Shown one piece after another: positions 52,666-61,712 of a stretch of DNA of 64,000 nt. Every line of letters starts with the position of its first letter. Within the stretch, counting starts at the first letter, position 1. This DNA comes from an uncultured Nitrospira sp. Lineage in GTDB: Bacteria; Nitrospirota; Nitrospiria; Nitrospirales; Nitrospiraceae. The DNA lies in NCBI GenBank assembly GCA_902500995.1, contig CABVSR010000008.1:1-64000 (forward strand), read 5' to 3'. The position numbers were made by a program, and so were the translations under genes. The notes beneath the pieces were generated by a model, which was not told the origin of the DNA, did no database searches, and worked only from the letters and a program-made list of their open reading frames with translations.

Positions 52666-53949
52666 CTATCGCGAGCACGTCTTGATTGCGGGCGACCCTG
52701 CCGGCGCAGCCTGCTTGAGCCACGGGAGACCATGACCTTCTCCCGGCGTCCGAACCTGCCCGCCTAAGAGCAGGTCGCCCAAGCGATTGACTTGCGCCTG
52801 AACTAAATCATCGGGCACCCGTTGGCCGGTGCCCCAGTAGGAAAGCGGGACGCCGGTCCGATGCGTCGCTTCAAAGATCCCGCCGTAGCCGGTCGTCTCA
52901 TCCAACTTGGTGAAGAGGAGTCGTAATGACGGCACGTCCACGCATTGGCTGGTACTGACCACGATATCGGGCACCCTGGTGCCGGCGGCTAATACGAGAT
53001 GGACCTCCATGGGAAGGGCTCCATTGGCCAACCCTCGCCAGCGCTGGGCCGCAATCGGCTCGTAGGGGTTGAATCCCGCCGTATCGATCAGAATCAGTTC
53101 GGCCTCGCGGGCTTGCTCGATAGCCGCGCGTGCCTCTTCGCAGGTGGCGGCCACGGCCAGCTCGATTCCGAGGACATCCGCATAGAGCCGCAGATGTTCC
53201 ACCGCCGCCGGGCGATAGGTGTCCATGGTAATCAGGGCGACACTGCGTTGTTCGACGATCCCGTAATGCGTCGCCAACTTGGCAATGCTCGAGGTTTTGC
53301 CGACCCCGCTCGGCCCGACGAAGAGCGCGATCTTCTGTTCGCCCGCGGTGGTCAGCAACGGACCGGCGGTGGTCACGCGATCCAACAACACGGTTCTCAA
53401 CAACTGCAGAGAAGAACTCCGCTGGGACGCCCCCTGCTCCACCAGGGTTTCGCGCAACTCCCGCAGGCAGGCTTCGGCGGTGGCATGCTCCACGCCTTGG
53501 GCCAGCAGATCTTCGTACACACGCTGGAAGGACTGAAATGTGGCGGCCTGACCGCCTCTATGGCCCTCGTCGGATTTCGCCGCGCGCGCCGGCTGCTGTG
53601 GCGGCATGGAAGCCTGGCGACCTGAAGCCGGCGGTGGTTCTTGCCGCTTCTCCAGCGCGCCTTGCAGCTGCCTCTGAAAGCGTGATTCCTCCGCAGACAC
53701 AGCGGGCGCCTGCGCGGAGGACAGAGTTACGCGAACCTCTTCGTCCAGGAGAGGCGCGGCTTCCGGCACCGCGGCGTCGTCTTCAATCGCCGCCATCACT
53801 TCGAGCATGGACCCGCCCAGGAGGCCGAACCCGTTATCCCAGGATCGCACGCGTTTCGTGGAGAGAATCACGGCATCGGGCCCCAGCGTCTCCTTGATGG
53901 AGCGAATGGCCTCATGCATCGATGCGACGTGAAAGGTCCGTACCTTCAT
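52666..53949 (-). CDS. flhF: FlhF, SRP-type GTPase for flagellar placement
   Basis: 427 residues: a basic N-terminal B domain opening MKVRTFHVASMHEAIRSIKE, a Pro/Gln-rich linker, an N domain, and a G domain with P-loop FVGPSGVGKTSSIAKLA, TMDTYRPAAVEHLR and LIDTAGFNPYEP. It sets the site of flagellar assembly, usually a pole. The start overlaps the flhA stop as ATGA. Together with FlhG it suggests a defined, probably polar, flagellation. Confidence 0.96.
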   Translation of the reverse strand: MKVRTFHVASMHEAIRSIKETLGPDAVILSTKRVRSWDNGFGLLGGSMLEVMAAIEDDAAVPEAAPLLDEEVRVTLSSAQAPAVSAEESRFQRQLQGALEKRQEPPPASGRQASMPPQQPARAAKSDEGHRGGQAATFQSFQRVYEDLLAQGVEHATAEACLRELRETLVEQGASQRSSSLQLLRTVLLDRVTTAGPLLTTAGEQKIALFVGPSGVGKTSSIAKLATHYGIVEQRSVALITMDTYRPAAVEHLRLYADVLGIELAVAATCEEARAAIEQAREAELILIDTAGFNPYEPIAAQRWRGLANGALPMEVHLVLAAGTRVPDIVVSTSQCVDVPSLRLLFTKLDETTGYGGIFEATHRTGVPLSYWGTGQRVPDDLVQAQVNRLGDLLLGGQVRTPGEGHGLPWLKQAAPAGSPAIKTCSR

Positions 53950-56054
53950 GCCAAGCTCCTCTGGTCACTGCCGTCGAGATCGAGCCGCACTGTTTCCATC
54001 GCCTGCAATCGCGTCACGCTATCGACTTCGTTCAGTCCCAAAATCGGCACCGAATGCAGAATGCGGTCCGTGAGTTTCCGGAGATGCCGCCGCAGCGAGG
54101 GGGAGCAGAGAATCACCGGTTGATGCCCCCGCCCGACCATCCGTTCCGCGGCTTGCTTCAAGGCACTGAGCAGTTTCTGTGCCACCAGCGGATCGGGAAC
54201 CCACTGGTTCCCCTGCCCGGCCGCATTGGCCTGATCGGCCAGGGTGCGATCCAGGCGCGGATCGAGTCCGATGATCGGCAACGACCCATCCGGCGCAAGA
54301 TATTGCTTCGTAATCGTCCGCCCCAGCGCCTGGCGAGCCACTTCCGTGAGGATGTCCGCATCTTTCGTGGTGACGGCGTGGTCGGCGATCGTTTCTAAAA
54401 TGGTGCGCAAGTCGCGAATGGGCACGCCCTCGCGCAGCAGATGCGACAACACGCGTACCAGCGTCCCGAGCGGAATCAGATTGGGAATGACTTCCTCGAC
54501 CAGCTTCGGGTGATTTTTGCCTAGCTGATCGAGGAGTCCCTGCACTTCCTGCCGCCCCAGGAGCTCATGCGCATGCCGCTTGATCAGCTCCGACAAGTGA
54601 GTTGCGATGGCGGAACCGGGGTCCACGACCGTGTACCCTGCCATTTGCGCCTGCTCGCGCTGCTGGTCCGGCACCCAGATGGCCGGCAATCCGAACGCGG
54701 GTTCTTTTGTCGGCAACCCATGGATGACTCCCCGCTGCGCGGTACCCGGATCGATGGCCAACACATGGGCCGGCATCACCTCCGATTTCGCCAACTCCAC
54801 GCCCTTGAGCAGCGCCGCATATTCATTCGGCCGGAGTTGCAGATTGTCGCGAATGTGGATCGGCGGGAGCACGAACCCCATCTGCTCGGCAAATTGCCGC
54901 CGTAATCCTTTGATCCGGTCGAGCAAGGCGCCGCCTTGCCCTCCGTCGACGAGACCGATGAGCCCGTATCCCACCTGGACTTCCATGAGGTCCAAGGGAA
55001 CGACTTGGGTCGCAGCCTCCTCGGCTTTGACTTGCGGCGATTCCGGTTCGGGAACGGCGACGGCCGTCTTTTGGTGTTCATTGAGTTGAAAAGCCATCCA
55101 GCCGGTCAGACTACCCAGCGCGAGAAACGCCAGATGGGGCAACCCGGGCACCAAGCCCATAGCGAGCAGAATGCCGGAGGCGGTGCCGATGGCTTTCGGC
55201 GAGATGAGCACCTGGCGGGTAATTTCAAATCCCAGGTTCACTTCGGAGGCGGCGCGGGTAATCACGATACCGGCCGCTGTGGAGACGATAAGCGCCGGGA
55301 CCTGGGCCACGAGACCCTCACCCACCGTGAGCAAGGTGTAGGTCTGGGCGGCGGCGGACAAGGTCATTCCCTGCTGCAGCACGCCGATGGTCAATCCGCC
55401 GAGAATATTGACCAGCGTGATGACCACGGCCGCCACGGCATCGCCGCGGACGAACTTGCTCGAACCGTCCATCGCTCCGTAGAAATCGGCTTCCTGCGCG
55501 ATTTCCTTTCGCCGCTGGCGGGCTTCCTTATCGTTGATCAGGCCGGCGTTCAAATCGGCATCGATCGCCATCTGCTTGCCGGGCATGGCATCCAAGGTAA
55601 ACCGCGCGGCGACTTCCGCCACGCGCCCGGCGCCTTTGGTGATGACGACGAAATTGATGATGACCAGAATCGAAAACACCACCAGGCCGACGGTATAGTT
55701 CCCGCCCACCACGAAATTGCCGAAGGCGCGAATGACTTCTCCGGCCGCCGCCGCGCCTTCGTTGCCGTGCAATAGAATCAGGCGGGTGGAGGCGATGTTG
55801 AGGGCCAAGCGGAGCAACGTCACCATCAGCAGAATCGAGGGGAACACGGAGAACTCCAGCGGGCGCCGCACCTGCATGCCGACCAGGAGAATGATGATGG
55901 AGAGGGTAATGTTGAAACTCAGCAGCAAATCCAGAAAGAAACGCGGGAGCGGGACCAGCATCACCATCAAAATCCCGACCACGCCGACGGACATGAGAAT
56001 GTCCGGGTGTTTCACGAGGGATGTGCTGGGTAACGACGTATTCTCTTTCACCAT
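53946..56054 (-). CDS. flhA: FlhA, export gate protein
   Basis: 702 residues: eight predicted membrane helices in the first half (for example FLDLLLSFNITLSIIILLVG) and the FHIPEP-family cytoplasmic domain (FVLPPIHIRDNLQLRPNEY, then VDPGSAIATHLSEL). It forms the proton-driven export gate of the flagellar type III system. ATG 56054 follows AAGGAACC. It is followed by flhF. Confidence 0.98.
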   Translation of the reverse strand: MVKENTSLPSTSLVKHPDILMSVGVVGILMVMLVPLPRFFLDLLLSFNITLSIIILLVGMQVRRPLEFSVFPSILLMVTLLRLALNIASTRLILLHGNEGAAAAGEVIRAFGNFVVGGNYTVGLVVFSILVIINFVVITKGAGRVAEVAARFTLDAMPGKQMAIDADLNAGLINDKEARQRRKEIAQEADFYGAMDGSSKFVRGDAVAAVVITLVNILGGLTIGVLQQGMTLSAAAQTYTLLTVGEGLVAQVPALIVSTAAGIVITRAASEVNLGFEITRQVLISPKAIGTASGILLAMGLVPGLPHLAFLALGSLTGWMAFQLNEHQKTAVAVPEPESPQVKAEEAATQVVPLDLMEVQVGYGLIGLVDGGQGGALLDRIKGLRRQFAEQMGFVLPPIHIRDNLQLRPNEYAALLKGVELAKSEVMPAHVLAIDPGTAQRGVIHGLPTKEPAFGLPAIWVPDQQREQAQMAGYTVVDPGSAIATHLSELIKRHAHELLGRQEVQGLLDQLGKNHPKLVEEVIPNLIPLGTLVRVLSHLLREGVPIRDLRTILETIADHAVTTKDADILTEVARQALGRTITKQYLAPDGSLPIIGLDPRLDRTLADQANAAGQGNQWVPDPLVAQKLLSALKQAAERMVGRGHQPVILCSPSLRRHLRKLTDRILHSVPILGLNEVDSVTRLQAMETVRLDLDGSDQRSLA

Positions 56055-56076
56055 CTCGGTTCCTTAATGACCCGGA

Positions 56077-57159
56077 TTATGCCGGGGGCAGTTTCCCGCG
56101 CACGCGATACACGAAGGCCAGAATCTCGGCGACAGCGCGGTACAGATCTTCCGGCACTTCACGGCCCACCTCGACCAGCTTGTACAATGTCCGGGCCACC
56201 AGCTTGTTTTCGACGATCATGACGCCGTGCTGACGCCCGATCTCTCGGATCTTTTCCGCGACAAAGCCCGCGCCTTTAGCCACCACAACCGGCGCGCCCA
56301 TCGCCTTCGAATCGTATTTCAAGGCCACCGCCAGGTGCGTCGGGTTCGTGATGATGACGTCTGCCTTCGGCACCTCGGCCATCATCCGCTTGCGCGACAT
56401 TTCCCTCTGGGTGCTGCGGATCTTGGATTTCAACGCGGGATCTCCTTCCGCCGCGCGACTTTCTTCCTTGATTTCGTCGCGCGACATCCGCAGGTCGCGT
56501 TCCCATTGAAACCGCTGATAGCCGTAGTCCAGCGCGCCGATGACCAGCGCCGCGCCGCTCATCATGAGCGCGGCTTTGAACGTCGCCCACCCGACCGTGG
56601 GCAAAAGCGTGTCCATTCCGAATTGCGTCAGCGAGGAGAATTCAAGCATATCCTGCTTGATGGTGAGGTATCCCACGCTGCCGATCGTCAGGATCTGAAG
56701 CCAGGATTTCACCAATTCGCTCAGGGCCCGGACAGAAAAGAGTCTGGAGAACCCGCCCATCGGGCTGATGCGCGACCAATCGACAGTGAGGCCGTCCTGC
56801 CGCCAGATGAACCCGGTCTGCATGAGATTGGCGGAGACTCCGACCACGGCGATGCCCGCGACGACCGGTCCGAGGATCATAAAGACATCCAGCCCGATGC
56901 GGCGCAGAATGAGATGTAAGTGGTCGAGGCTGAGCGCGCGGAGCGTCGAGTCCTCCATAGACTGGCTGAGCCAATGCTGCAAGGAATGGCGGAGTCGTTC
57001 CATGATGGCCGGCGTCATCCAATAGAGCGCGCCAAAACTTCCGAGCAAGGCGACGGCCATGGCTCCGTCTCGGCTGATCGCGATCTGGCCCTTCGCTCTC
57101 GCCTCGGATTTCCGTTTCGGTGTCGCCTGTTCTGTGCGATTGCTTGCGCCGTCAGCCAT
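56077..57159 (-). CDS. flhB: FlhB, export gate and substrate-switch protein
   Basis: 360 residues: four membrane helices, then a cytoplasmic domain with the autocleavage site NPTH in VIITNPTHLAVALKY. Cleavage switches export from hook to filament proteins in concert with FliK. The start overlaps fliR by 8 bp. ATG 57159 follows GGGGTTGGGG. Confidence 0.97.
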   Translation of the reverse strand: MADGASNRTEQATPKRKSEARAKGQIAISRDGAMAVALLGSFGALYWMTPAIMERLRHSLQHWLSQSMEDSTLRALSLDHLHLILRRIGLDVFMILGPVVAGIAVVGVSANLMQTGFIWRQDGLTVDWSRISPMGGFSRLFSVRALSELVKSWLQILTIGSVGYLTIKQDMLEFSSLTQFGMDTLLPTVGWATFKAALMMSGAALVIGALDYGYQRFQWERDLRMSRDEIKEESRAAEGDPALKSKIRSTQREMSRKRMMAEVPKADVIITNPTHLAVALKYDSKAMGAPVVVAKGAGFVAEKIREIGRQHGVMIVENKLVARTLYKLVEVGREVPEDLYRAVAEILAFVYRVRGKLPPA

Positions 57160-57940
57160 GCCCCAACCCCTTCAGGAGGCTCAAGATGGTCTCCACCAGG
57201 TTTTCGAATTCTTTCTGGAACAATGAGAGCGTAAACGGCATGGCCAGACTCATGGCCAACAGACCCGCCCCGATCGTGAGGGGGAAGCTCAAGACGAACA
57301 CGTTCATTTGCGGCACGGCCCGCCCGAGGATGGCGAGGACGGTATTGACGATCAGCAGCGTGGCGAAGACCGGCGCCGCCATCTTGAGCGCGACACCCAG
57401 CATGTTCTGCGCCAGATGAATGATGTCGGTGGCGATGCTGTCTGACAGCGCGGCGCCGAACGGCGGGACAAATTCGTAACTCATGCCGATGGCATGCACC
57501 ACGAGCAGGTGCGCGTTCAGCGAGAGAAAGACCAGCGAGCCGAGGGTGAGCTGAAATTGCGCGATGATCGGCGCGTTCTGATGGCTCATCGGATCGAACA
57601 TCTGAATCGCGCTGAACCCCATTTGCGTGCCGACCAGTTCACCGGCGACTTGAAAACCGGAAAACAAGAGACGGACGGCCAGGCCGATCGTCAACCCGAT
57701 CAGAAACTCGCTTCCGACGCCGGCAATCACCAGAACCGGATCAGCCGGAAATGCCGGCAAGTGAATGATCGGAGCCAGCACCAGCCCCAGCATCGTGACC
57801 AGTCCGGTCTTGACCGGCATCGGAATAGTGCGCGTGTTCAGAATGGGAAACACGCTGAGAATGCCGGCGATCCTGACCAGCAGAATCGAAAACGACTGGA
57901 ATTGCGGCAACGCGAGATGCAGGGTTTGAGCAGCAGTCAT
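57152..57940 (-). CDS. fliR: FliR, export apparatus membrane protein
   Basis: 262 residues with six to seven membrane helices and the conserved GTQMGFSAIQMFDPMS segment. It is part of the FliP-FliQ-FliR core of the export gate. It lies between fliQ and flhB. Confidence 0.96.
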   Translation of the reverse strand: MTAAQTLHLALPQFQSFSILLVRIAGILSVFPILNTRTIPMPVKTGLVTMLGLVLAPIIHLPAFPADPVLVIAGVGSEFLIGLTIGLAVRLLFSGFQVAGELVGTQMGFSAIQMFDPMSHQNAPIIAQFQLTLGSLVFLSLNAHLLVVHAIGMSYEFVPPFGAALSDSIATDIIHLAQNMLGVALKMAAPVFATLLIVNTVLAILGRAVPQMNVFVLSFPLTIGAGLLAMSLAMPFTLSLFQKEFENLVETILSLLKGLGHG

Positions 57941-57955
57941 ACTCTCGGCGACCTA

Positions 57956-58228
57956 TCAGTGTATCAACGTCGGAATGCTGGTGATGATATGGGTCATAAA
58001 GGCGATGAGCACGCCCATCATCCAGGGCAGAAACAGCAAGGTGGCGGCAAAGACCGCCAGCACCTTCGGCACGAAGGTCAACGTCGCCTCGTTGATCTGC
58101 GTCATCGCTTGAAAGGTGCTGACCATCAGTCCGACGACCAGGCTGAGCCCTAGGATGGGGGCCGAGACCAACATGGTGGTTTCGATTGCCTGGCGTCCGA
58201 GTTCTGTGACCGTTTCAATCGTCATCAT
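57956..58228 (-). CDS. fliQ: FliQ, export apparatus membrane protein
   Basis: 90 residues, two membrane helices (TMLVSAPILGLSLVVGLMVS and VLAVFAATLLFLPWMMGVL) and the conserved FQAMTQINEATLTFVPK. The size is standard. ATG 58228 follows AATAGGATAG. It lies between fliP and fliR. Confidence 0.97.
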   Translation of the reverse strand: MMTIETVTELGRQAIETTMLVSAPILGLSLVVGLMVSTFQAMTQINEATLTFVPKVLAVFAATLLFLPWMMGVLIAFMTHIITSIPTLIH

Positions 58229-58236
58229 CGGCTATC

Positions 58237-59037
58237 CTATTGGAAGCTCTTCACCATGGATCCGACTACGAGGTACCACCCGTCCGCGAGGACAAACAGG
58301 ATGAGCTTGAAGGGCAGCGAAATCATGACGGGCGGCAGCAGCATCATGCCCATGGACATCAGGACACTGGCGACGACCATGTCCACAATGAGAAACGGGA
58401 TATAGAGGAGAAATCCGATCTGAAAGGAAATCCGCAATTCGCTGAGCACGAATGCGGGAATAATCACATGCGTCGGCACCTGATCGACCTGCGCCGGTTT
58501 CGGCGAATGGGACAATTCGAGAAACAGTTCGAGATCCTTATCCCGCATTTGCTTGAGCATGAAGCCCCGGATCGGTTGAATCCCTCGATTCCAGGCATCT
58601 TCGTAGCCGATCTGTTCGGCCAGTAACGGCTGCAGCGCATCCTTGTAGACGGCCTGCCCGACCGGCGCCATCACGAACATGGTGAGAAAGAGCGCCAGAC
58701 TGATCAGGACCTGGTTGGGCGGCACCTGCTGTGTTCCGAGGGCCTGGCGAAGAAACGACAGGACGATGACCATGCGTGTAAACGAGGTCACCATGATGAA
58801 CAAGGCCGGCGCGAGCGAGAGGACGGTCAACAGCGCGAGAATTTGCAGCACCACCGCCGTCTGCTTGGTGCCGCTCTGGCCGAAATCGAGTGTCAGCGAG
58901 GGCCCCTCCGCAAAGGCGGCCGAGGCGCTGAAGATCAGCATGACGCAAGCAAGCAGGACCCATCCAGCGCTCCGGCCCTTGGAGCCGGAGACCGTTCCCC
59001 TGGCATGGTGGCGCGACGCGGGATTACAGCCCGGCAT
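58237..59037 (-). CDS. fliP: FliP, export apparatus membrane protein
   Basis: 266 residues from ATG 59037, which follows AAGGAGACCC. A signal peptide (LLACVMLIFSASAAFA) is followed by the conserved FTRMVIVLSFLRQALGTQQ and PFLIVDMVVASVLMSMGMM. It overlaps the fliO stop. Confidence 0.97.
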   Translation of the reverse strand: MPGCNPASRHHARGTVSGSKGRSAGWVLLACVMLIFSASAAFAEGPSLTLDFGQSGTKQTAVVLQILALLTVLSLAPALFIMVTSFTRMVIVLSFLRQALGTQQVPPNQVLISLALFLTMFVMAPVGQAVYKDALQPLLAEQIGYEDAWNRGIQPIRGFMLKQMRDKDLELFLELSHSPKPAQVDQVPTHVIIPAFVLSELRISFQIGFLLYIPFLIVDMVVASVLMSMGMMLLPPVMISLPFKLILFVLADGWYLVVGSMVKSFQ

Positions 59038-59392
59038 GCAGGGTCTCCTTGTGCTGCTCGTACCCGACGGGCTCAACCGGGCGGATGGCGCTCTTCGACG
59101 ATGCCTCCAGCAACAGCCGTTTCACCTGCTCCGGATCGGTGACTTTCCCCAGCGGAACCAGATCGGTCGCCGTCGTGCCGAGGATCAGCACCTCGCCGGC
59201 CACGGCTACCACCAGGACATGTTTGCGGGATCCCAGCGAGCCGCTGCCCAGAATGTTCACCACCGGGTCTCCGGCGACCGGGAGAAACCGCCGGCCTACG
59301 CTGGATCTCACCAGGGCCAGCAGGCCGAACATCAACGCCAGCACGACGCCCAGCGCCGAGACCATGCGGACCACACTTTCCCAGACATCCAT
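59024..59392 (-). CDS. fliO: FliO, export apparatus assembly protein
   Basis: About 122 residues: one membrane helix (VSALGVVLALMFGLLALV) and a cytoplasmic part with LGSRKHVLVVAVAGEVLILG. FliO helps FliP assemble. ATG 59392 (MDVWESVV) is preferred because the helix follows soon after; the frame is open to 59488, which would overlap fliN. Conserved position between fliN and fliP. Confidence 0.9.
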   Translation of the reverse strand: MDVWESVVRMVSALGVVLALMFGLLALVRSSVGRRFLPVAGDPVVNILGSGSLGSRKHVLVVAVAGEVLILGTTATDLVPLGKVTDPEQVKRLLLEASSKSAIRPVEPVGYEQHKETLHAGL

Positions 59393-59447
59393 GGAACGCT
59401 CGACCTTCCACACACCCGCGCCGGCGGCCCGCCGGGCTGCCCGGTGA

Positions 59448-59816
59448 CTATCCGAGTTGCTGAATGCGTTGATTGGGACTGACCACATCGGTCAAACGAA
59501 TGCCGAATTTTTCGTTGACCACCACGACTTCGCCGCGCGCGACCAATTTGTTGTTGACCAGCACTTCCATCGGCTCTCCGGCGAGTTTGTTCAGCTCGAT
59601 GACGGATCCCTGCCCGAGCTGTAACAACTCGCGTATCAACATGCGCGTCGACCCGATCTGCACGGTGACCTGCAGCGGGATGTCGAGCACAAAATCGATG
59701 TTCTTGTTGGCCGGCACCGCCCCCTGGTTATCCACCGGGGGAAACGAGGTCGCCTGCGGGCTCTGGTCGGCGCCGTTGGATGCGTCCGTCTGCGGGGTTG
59801 TATCGCCGTTGCCCAT
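59448..59816 (-). CDS. fliN: FliN, motor switch protein
   Basis: 122 residues from ATG 59816 (MGNGDTTP), after AAAGGAGA. The C-terminal SpoA domain (FVLDIPLQVTVQIGSTRM to EKFGIRLTDVVSP) is that of FliN, part of the C-ring with FliM. The first 40 residues are Pro/Gln/Asp-rich linker. Confidence 0.97.
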   Translation of the reverse strand: MGNGDTTPQTDASNGADQSPQATSFPPVDNQGAVPANKNIDFVLDIPLQVTVQIGSTRMLIRELLQLGQGSVIELNKLAGEPMEVLVNNKLVARGEVVVVNEKFGIRLTDVVSPNQRIQQLG

Positions 59817-59845
59817 GCGCAAATCTCCTTTGATGCCGGCGCGGC

Positions 59846-60817
59846 CTAACCGAGGACCTTGGTGACGCGGCAGGCATGATTGCCTTTGAACACCCCGGGC
59901 TGCCCGTGAAATTTCGGATCGCCCTCGACCAGACACAACATCGGATCACCGGGATGCTGATCCAGCATCAACACATCGCCGGGGCTGAAGTTCATCAGGT
60001 CCTGCACGTTGATGTTGGCCGTGCCCAGTTGGACCGTCACGGCCACATCGCATTCCTGCAACGAATCCTTAAACCGGCTTCCCCAGCTGCTGTCCTGCTC
60101 GACGTTGTCGGCAAAGAGGCCGGAGTACAGTTTTTCTTTGATCGGCTCCAGCATGGAATAGGGATAGGCGATAAACATTTCACGGGTGATCTCGCCGAGA
60201 TGCACCTGCAACGTCACCACCACGACGATTTCGGAGGTGGTGACCACCATGGCAAATTGCGGGTTACTTTCCGAGCGCAGGTAGTTGAGCTTGACCGGCA
60301 TCACGGCGTGCCAGGCTTTTTCGAGGTCGATGAGCGCTTGCTGAACCAGCTTCTTGATCAGCCGGACCTGAATGGTCGTGAATTCTCTGCCTTCCGGTTT
60401 CACGTGGGTCTGGACTTTCCCGCCGAAGAAGAAGTCCACGATCAGGTACACCAGCATGGCGTCCATGATGTAGAGCCCGTTGCCGCGCAGAGGCTCCATG
60501 GCGAACAAATTGAACGAAGACGGCACCGGAACCTTTTGTATGAAATCCCCGAATTTGATGATTTGCGTGCCGAGGACGCTGAATTCGATCTTCTCCCGCA
60601 GGAGGCTCGTCCAGGAGACGGATTGCTGCCGCGTGAAGCGGTCATTGATCATTTCCATCGTGGGCATGCGCCCGCGAATGATCCGCTCCTGGCTGGTCAG
60701 GCTGTAGGCTTTGACGCCGCCCGGTTCTTCCTCTTCCTTGGGCGCCGTGTCGACGTCGCCGGACATGACCCCGCCCATGAGGGCATCGATTTCTTCCTGC
60801 GAGAGAATCTTGTCCAT
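59846..60817 (-). CDS. fliM: FliM, motor switch protein
   Basis: 323 residues. The N-terminal peptide LSQEEIDALMGG is the CheY-P-binding site; a middle domain and a C-terminal SpoA domain follow. ATG 60817 starts MDKILSQ. It lies between fliL and fliN. Confidence 0.97.
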   Translation of the reverse strand: MDKILSQEEIDALMGGVMSGDVDTAPKEEEEPGGVKAYSLTSQERIIRGRMPTMEMINDRFTRQQSVSWTSLLREKIEFSVLGTQIIKFGDFIQKVPVPSSFNLFAMEPLRGNGLYIMDAMLVYLIVDFFFGGKVQTHVKPEGREFTTIQVRLIKKLVQQALIDLEKAWHAVMPVKLNYLRSESNPQFAMVVTTSEIVVVVTLQVHLGEITREMFIAYPYSMLEPIKEKLYSGLFADNVEQDSSWGSRFKDSLQECDVAVTVQLGTANINVQDLMNFSPGDVLMLDQHPGDPMLCLVEGDPKFHGQPGVFKGNHACRVTKVLG

Positions 60818-60839
60818 GCGGTGCTCGGCGCGGCTCCGG

Positions 60840-61379
60840 TTACTGAATCACAAATTCGGTGAAGTAGGTCGATTTGACGGATTTCTTCGGCAAGAGGCCG
60901 TTGATGCGATCGGTGATATCATCGCGCAGTTTGTGTTTGCCCTGCGGCGAGCGGGCGGTGGCGGAATCCAGACTGGTCAACAGGACGAGAATGGCATCGC
61001 GAATCTGCGGCGTGCGCGCCTTGATCTGCTCGACCGTTCCGGAATTGTCGGCTTCCACTTTCAAGGTCACTTTGAGGTAACGAATTTCCGGCGAGTCCGC
61101 GAGATTGACGATGAACGGATCCAGATCGGCGATGGCGCTGGCATCCGCGACCGCACCATGCTCCCCCCCGGCCTTCTCTTCAGGCGCGCCATGCCCGGCC
61201 GCCTTGTCTTTTGCGCCCTCGGCAGGCGCCTTTTCTGCGGAGGATCCGCCCATCATTTTCATCATCGCAAAGCCGCCGCCCAGCGCGAGGAGCAATACGC
61301 CTCCGACGATGATGATGACCATCTTCATGGGAATCCCAGCCGGTGCGGCGGGCGCCTTTTCTTCAGCTGCTTCTGACAT
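60840..61379 (-). CDS. fliL: FliL, stator-associated membrane protein
   Basis: 179 residues: one membrane helix (MVIIIVGGVLLLALGGGFAM), an Ala/Glu/Lys/Gly-rich linker, and a periplasmic domain ending STYFTEFVIQ, typical of FliL. ATG 61379 follows GCAGGAGGA. It heads the fliL-to-fliA run and has a strong sigma-54 site. Confidence 0.96.
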   Translation of the reverse strand: MSEAAEEKAPAAPAGIPMKMVIIIVGGVLLLALGGGFAMMKMMGGSSAEKAPAEGAKDKAAGHGAPEEKAGGEHGAVADASAIADLDPFIVNLADSPEIRYLKVTLKVEADNSGTVEQIKARTPQIRDAILVLLTSLDSATARSPQGKHKLRDDITDRINGLLPKKSVKSTYFTEFVIQ

Positions 61380-61421
61380 ACGATCCTCCTGCGGACAGTG
61401 TTTGCCGGTGCCGCTCGGTTG

Positions 61422-61437
61422 TGCAATGCATATGCCA
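61422..61437 (-). promoter_or_regulatory. Predicted sigma-54 promoter for fliL
   Basis: Minus strand TGGCAT-ATGCA-TTGCA, with GG-N10-GC spacing and a perfect -12 box. Transcription would start near 61411, about 30 nt before fliL. It probably drives fliL through fliA, which run with short gaps or overlaps. Confidence 0.72.
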
Positions 61438-61442
61438 CGTGG

Positions 61443-61457
61443 GGCGCGCTACGCGCC
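61443..61457. promoter_or_regulatory. Palindrome abutting the fliL sigma-54 site
   Basis: GGCGCG-CTA-CGCGCC, a perfect inverted repeat, lies 5 bp upstream of the -24 box. Activators of sigma-54 usually bind further upstream, so it could equally be a repressor site or chance in GC-rich DNA. Confidence 0.3.
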
Positions 61458-61668
61458 TCTCGCTTGCCCCGCGCAACGCGTGAGATCGTCTGATAAGACA
61501 AGCATTTGGCGTCGAACTGGTTCCGGCGCGAAGTCCGGTCGTAGCGCGCGCGATGCCGTTGTCACGGTGGTGACGCGGGATTCACTTGAGGCCGACAGAA
61601 TGTTGACGAGCGGTGGAGATGATGAGAAGCGGCGATGTGCGCGGGAACTAGGTAGAATTTGCCGACTT

Positions 61669-61705
61669 GGGCCCCGGCGCCGGTGATGCCACCGCGCCGG
61701 AGCCC
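61669..61705 (-). terminator. Long hairpin after flgE
   Basis: Minus strand, starting 7 nt after the flgE stop codon: a 12-bp GC stem (one G-U pair), a bulged G, then GGTG/CACC around a GCAT loop. No T-run follows. It may end or stabilise the flgE transcript ahead of the independently promoted fliL operon. Confidence 0.5.
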
Positions 61706-61712
61706 TCACCGG

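Larger units (their letters stand above)
61380..61712. other. 333-bp gap between flgE and fliL
   Basis: On the minus strand it holds, in order, a strong hairpin after flgE, about 210 bp without a recognised signal or credible gene, a GC palindrome, the sigma-54 promoter, and the fliL ribosome site. A short open frame (61449-61709) has no family resemblance or good start and is not called. Confidence 0.7.
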
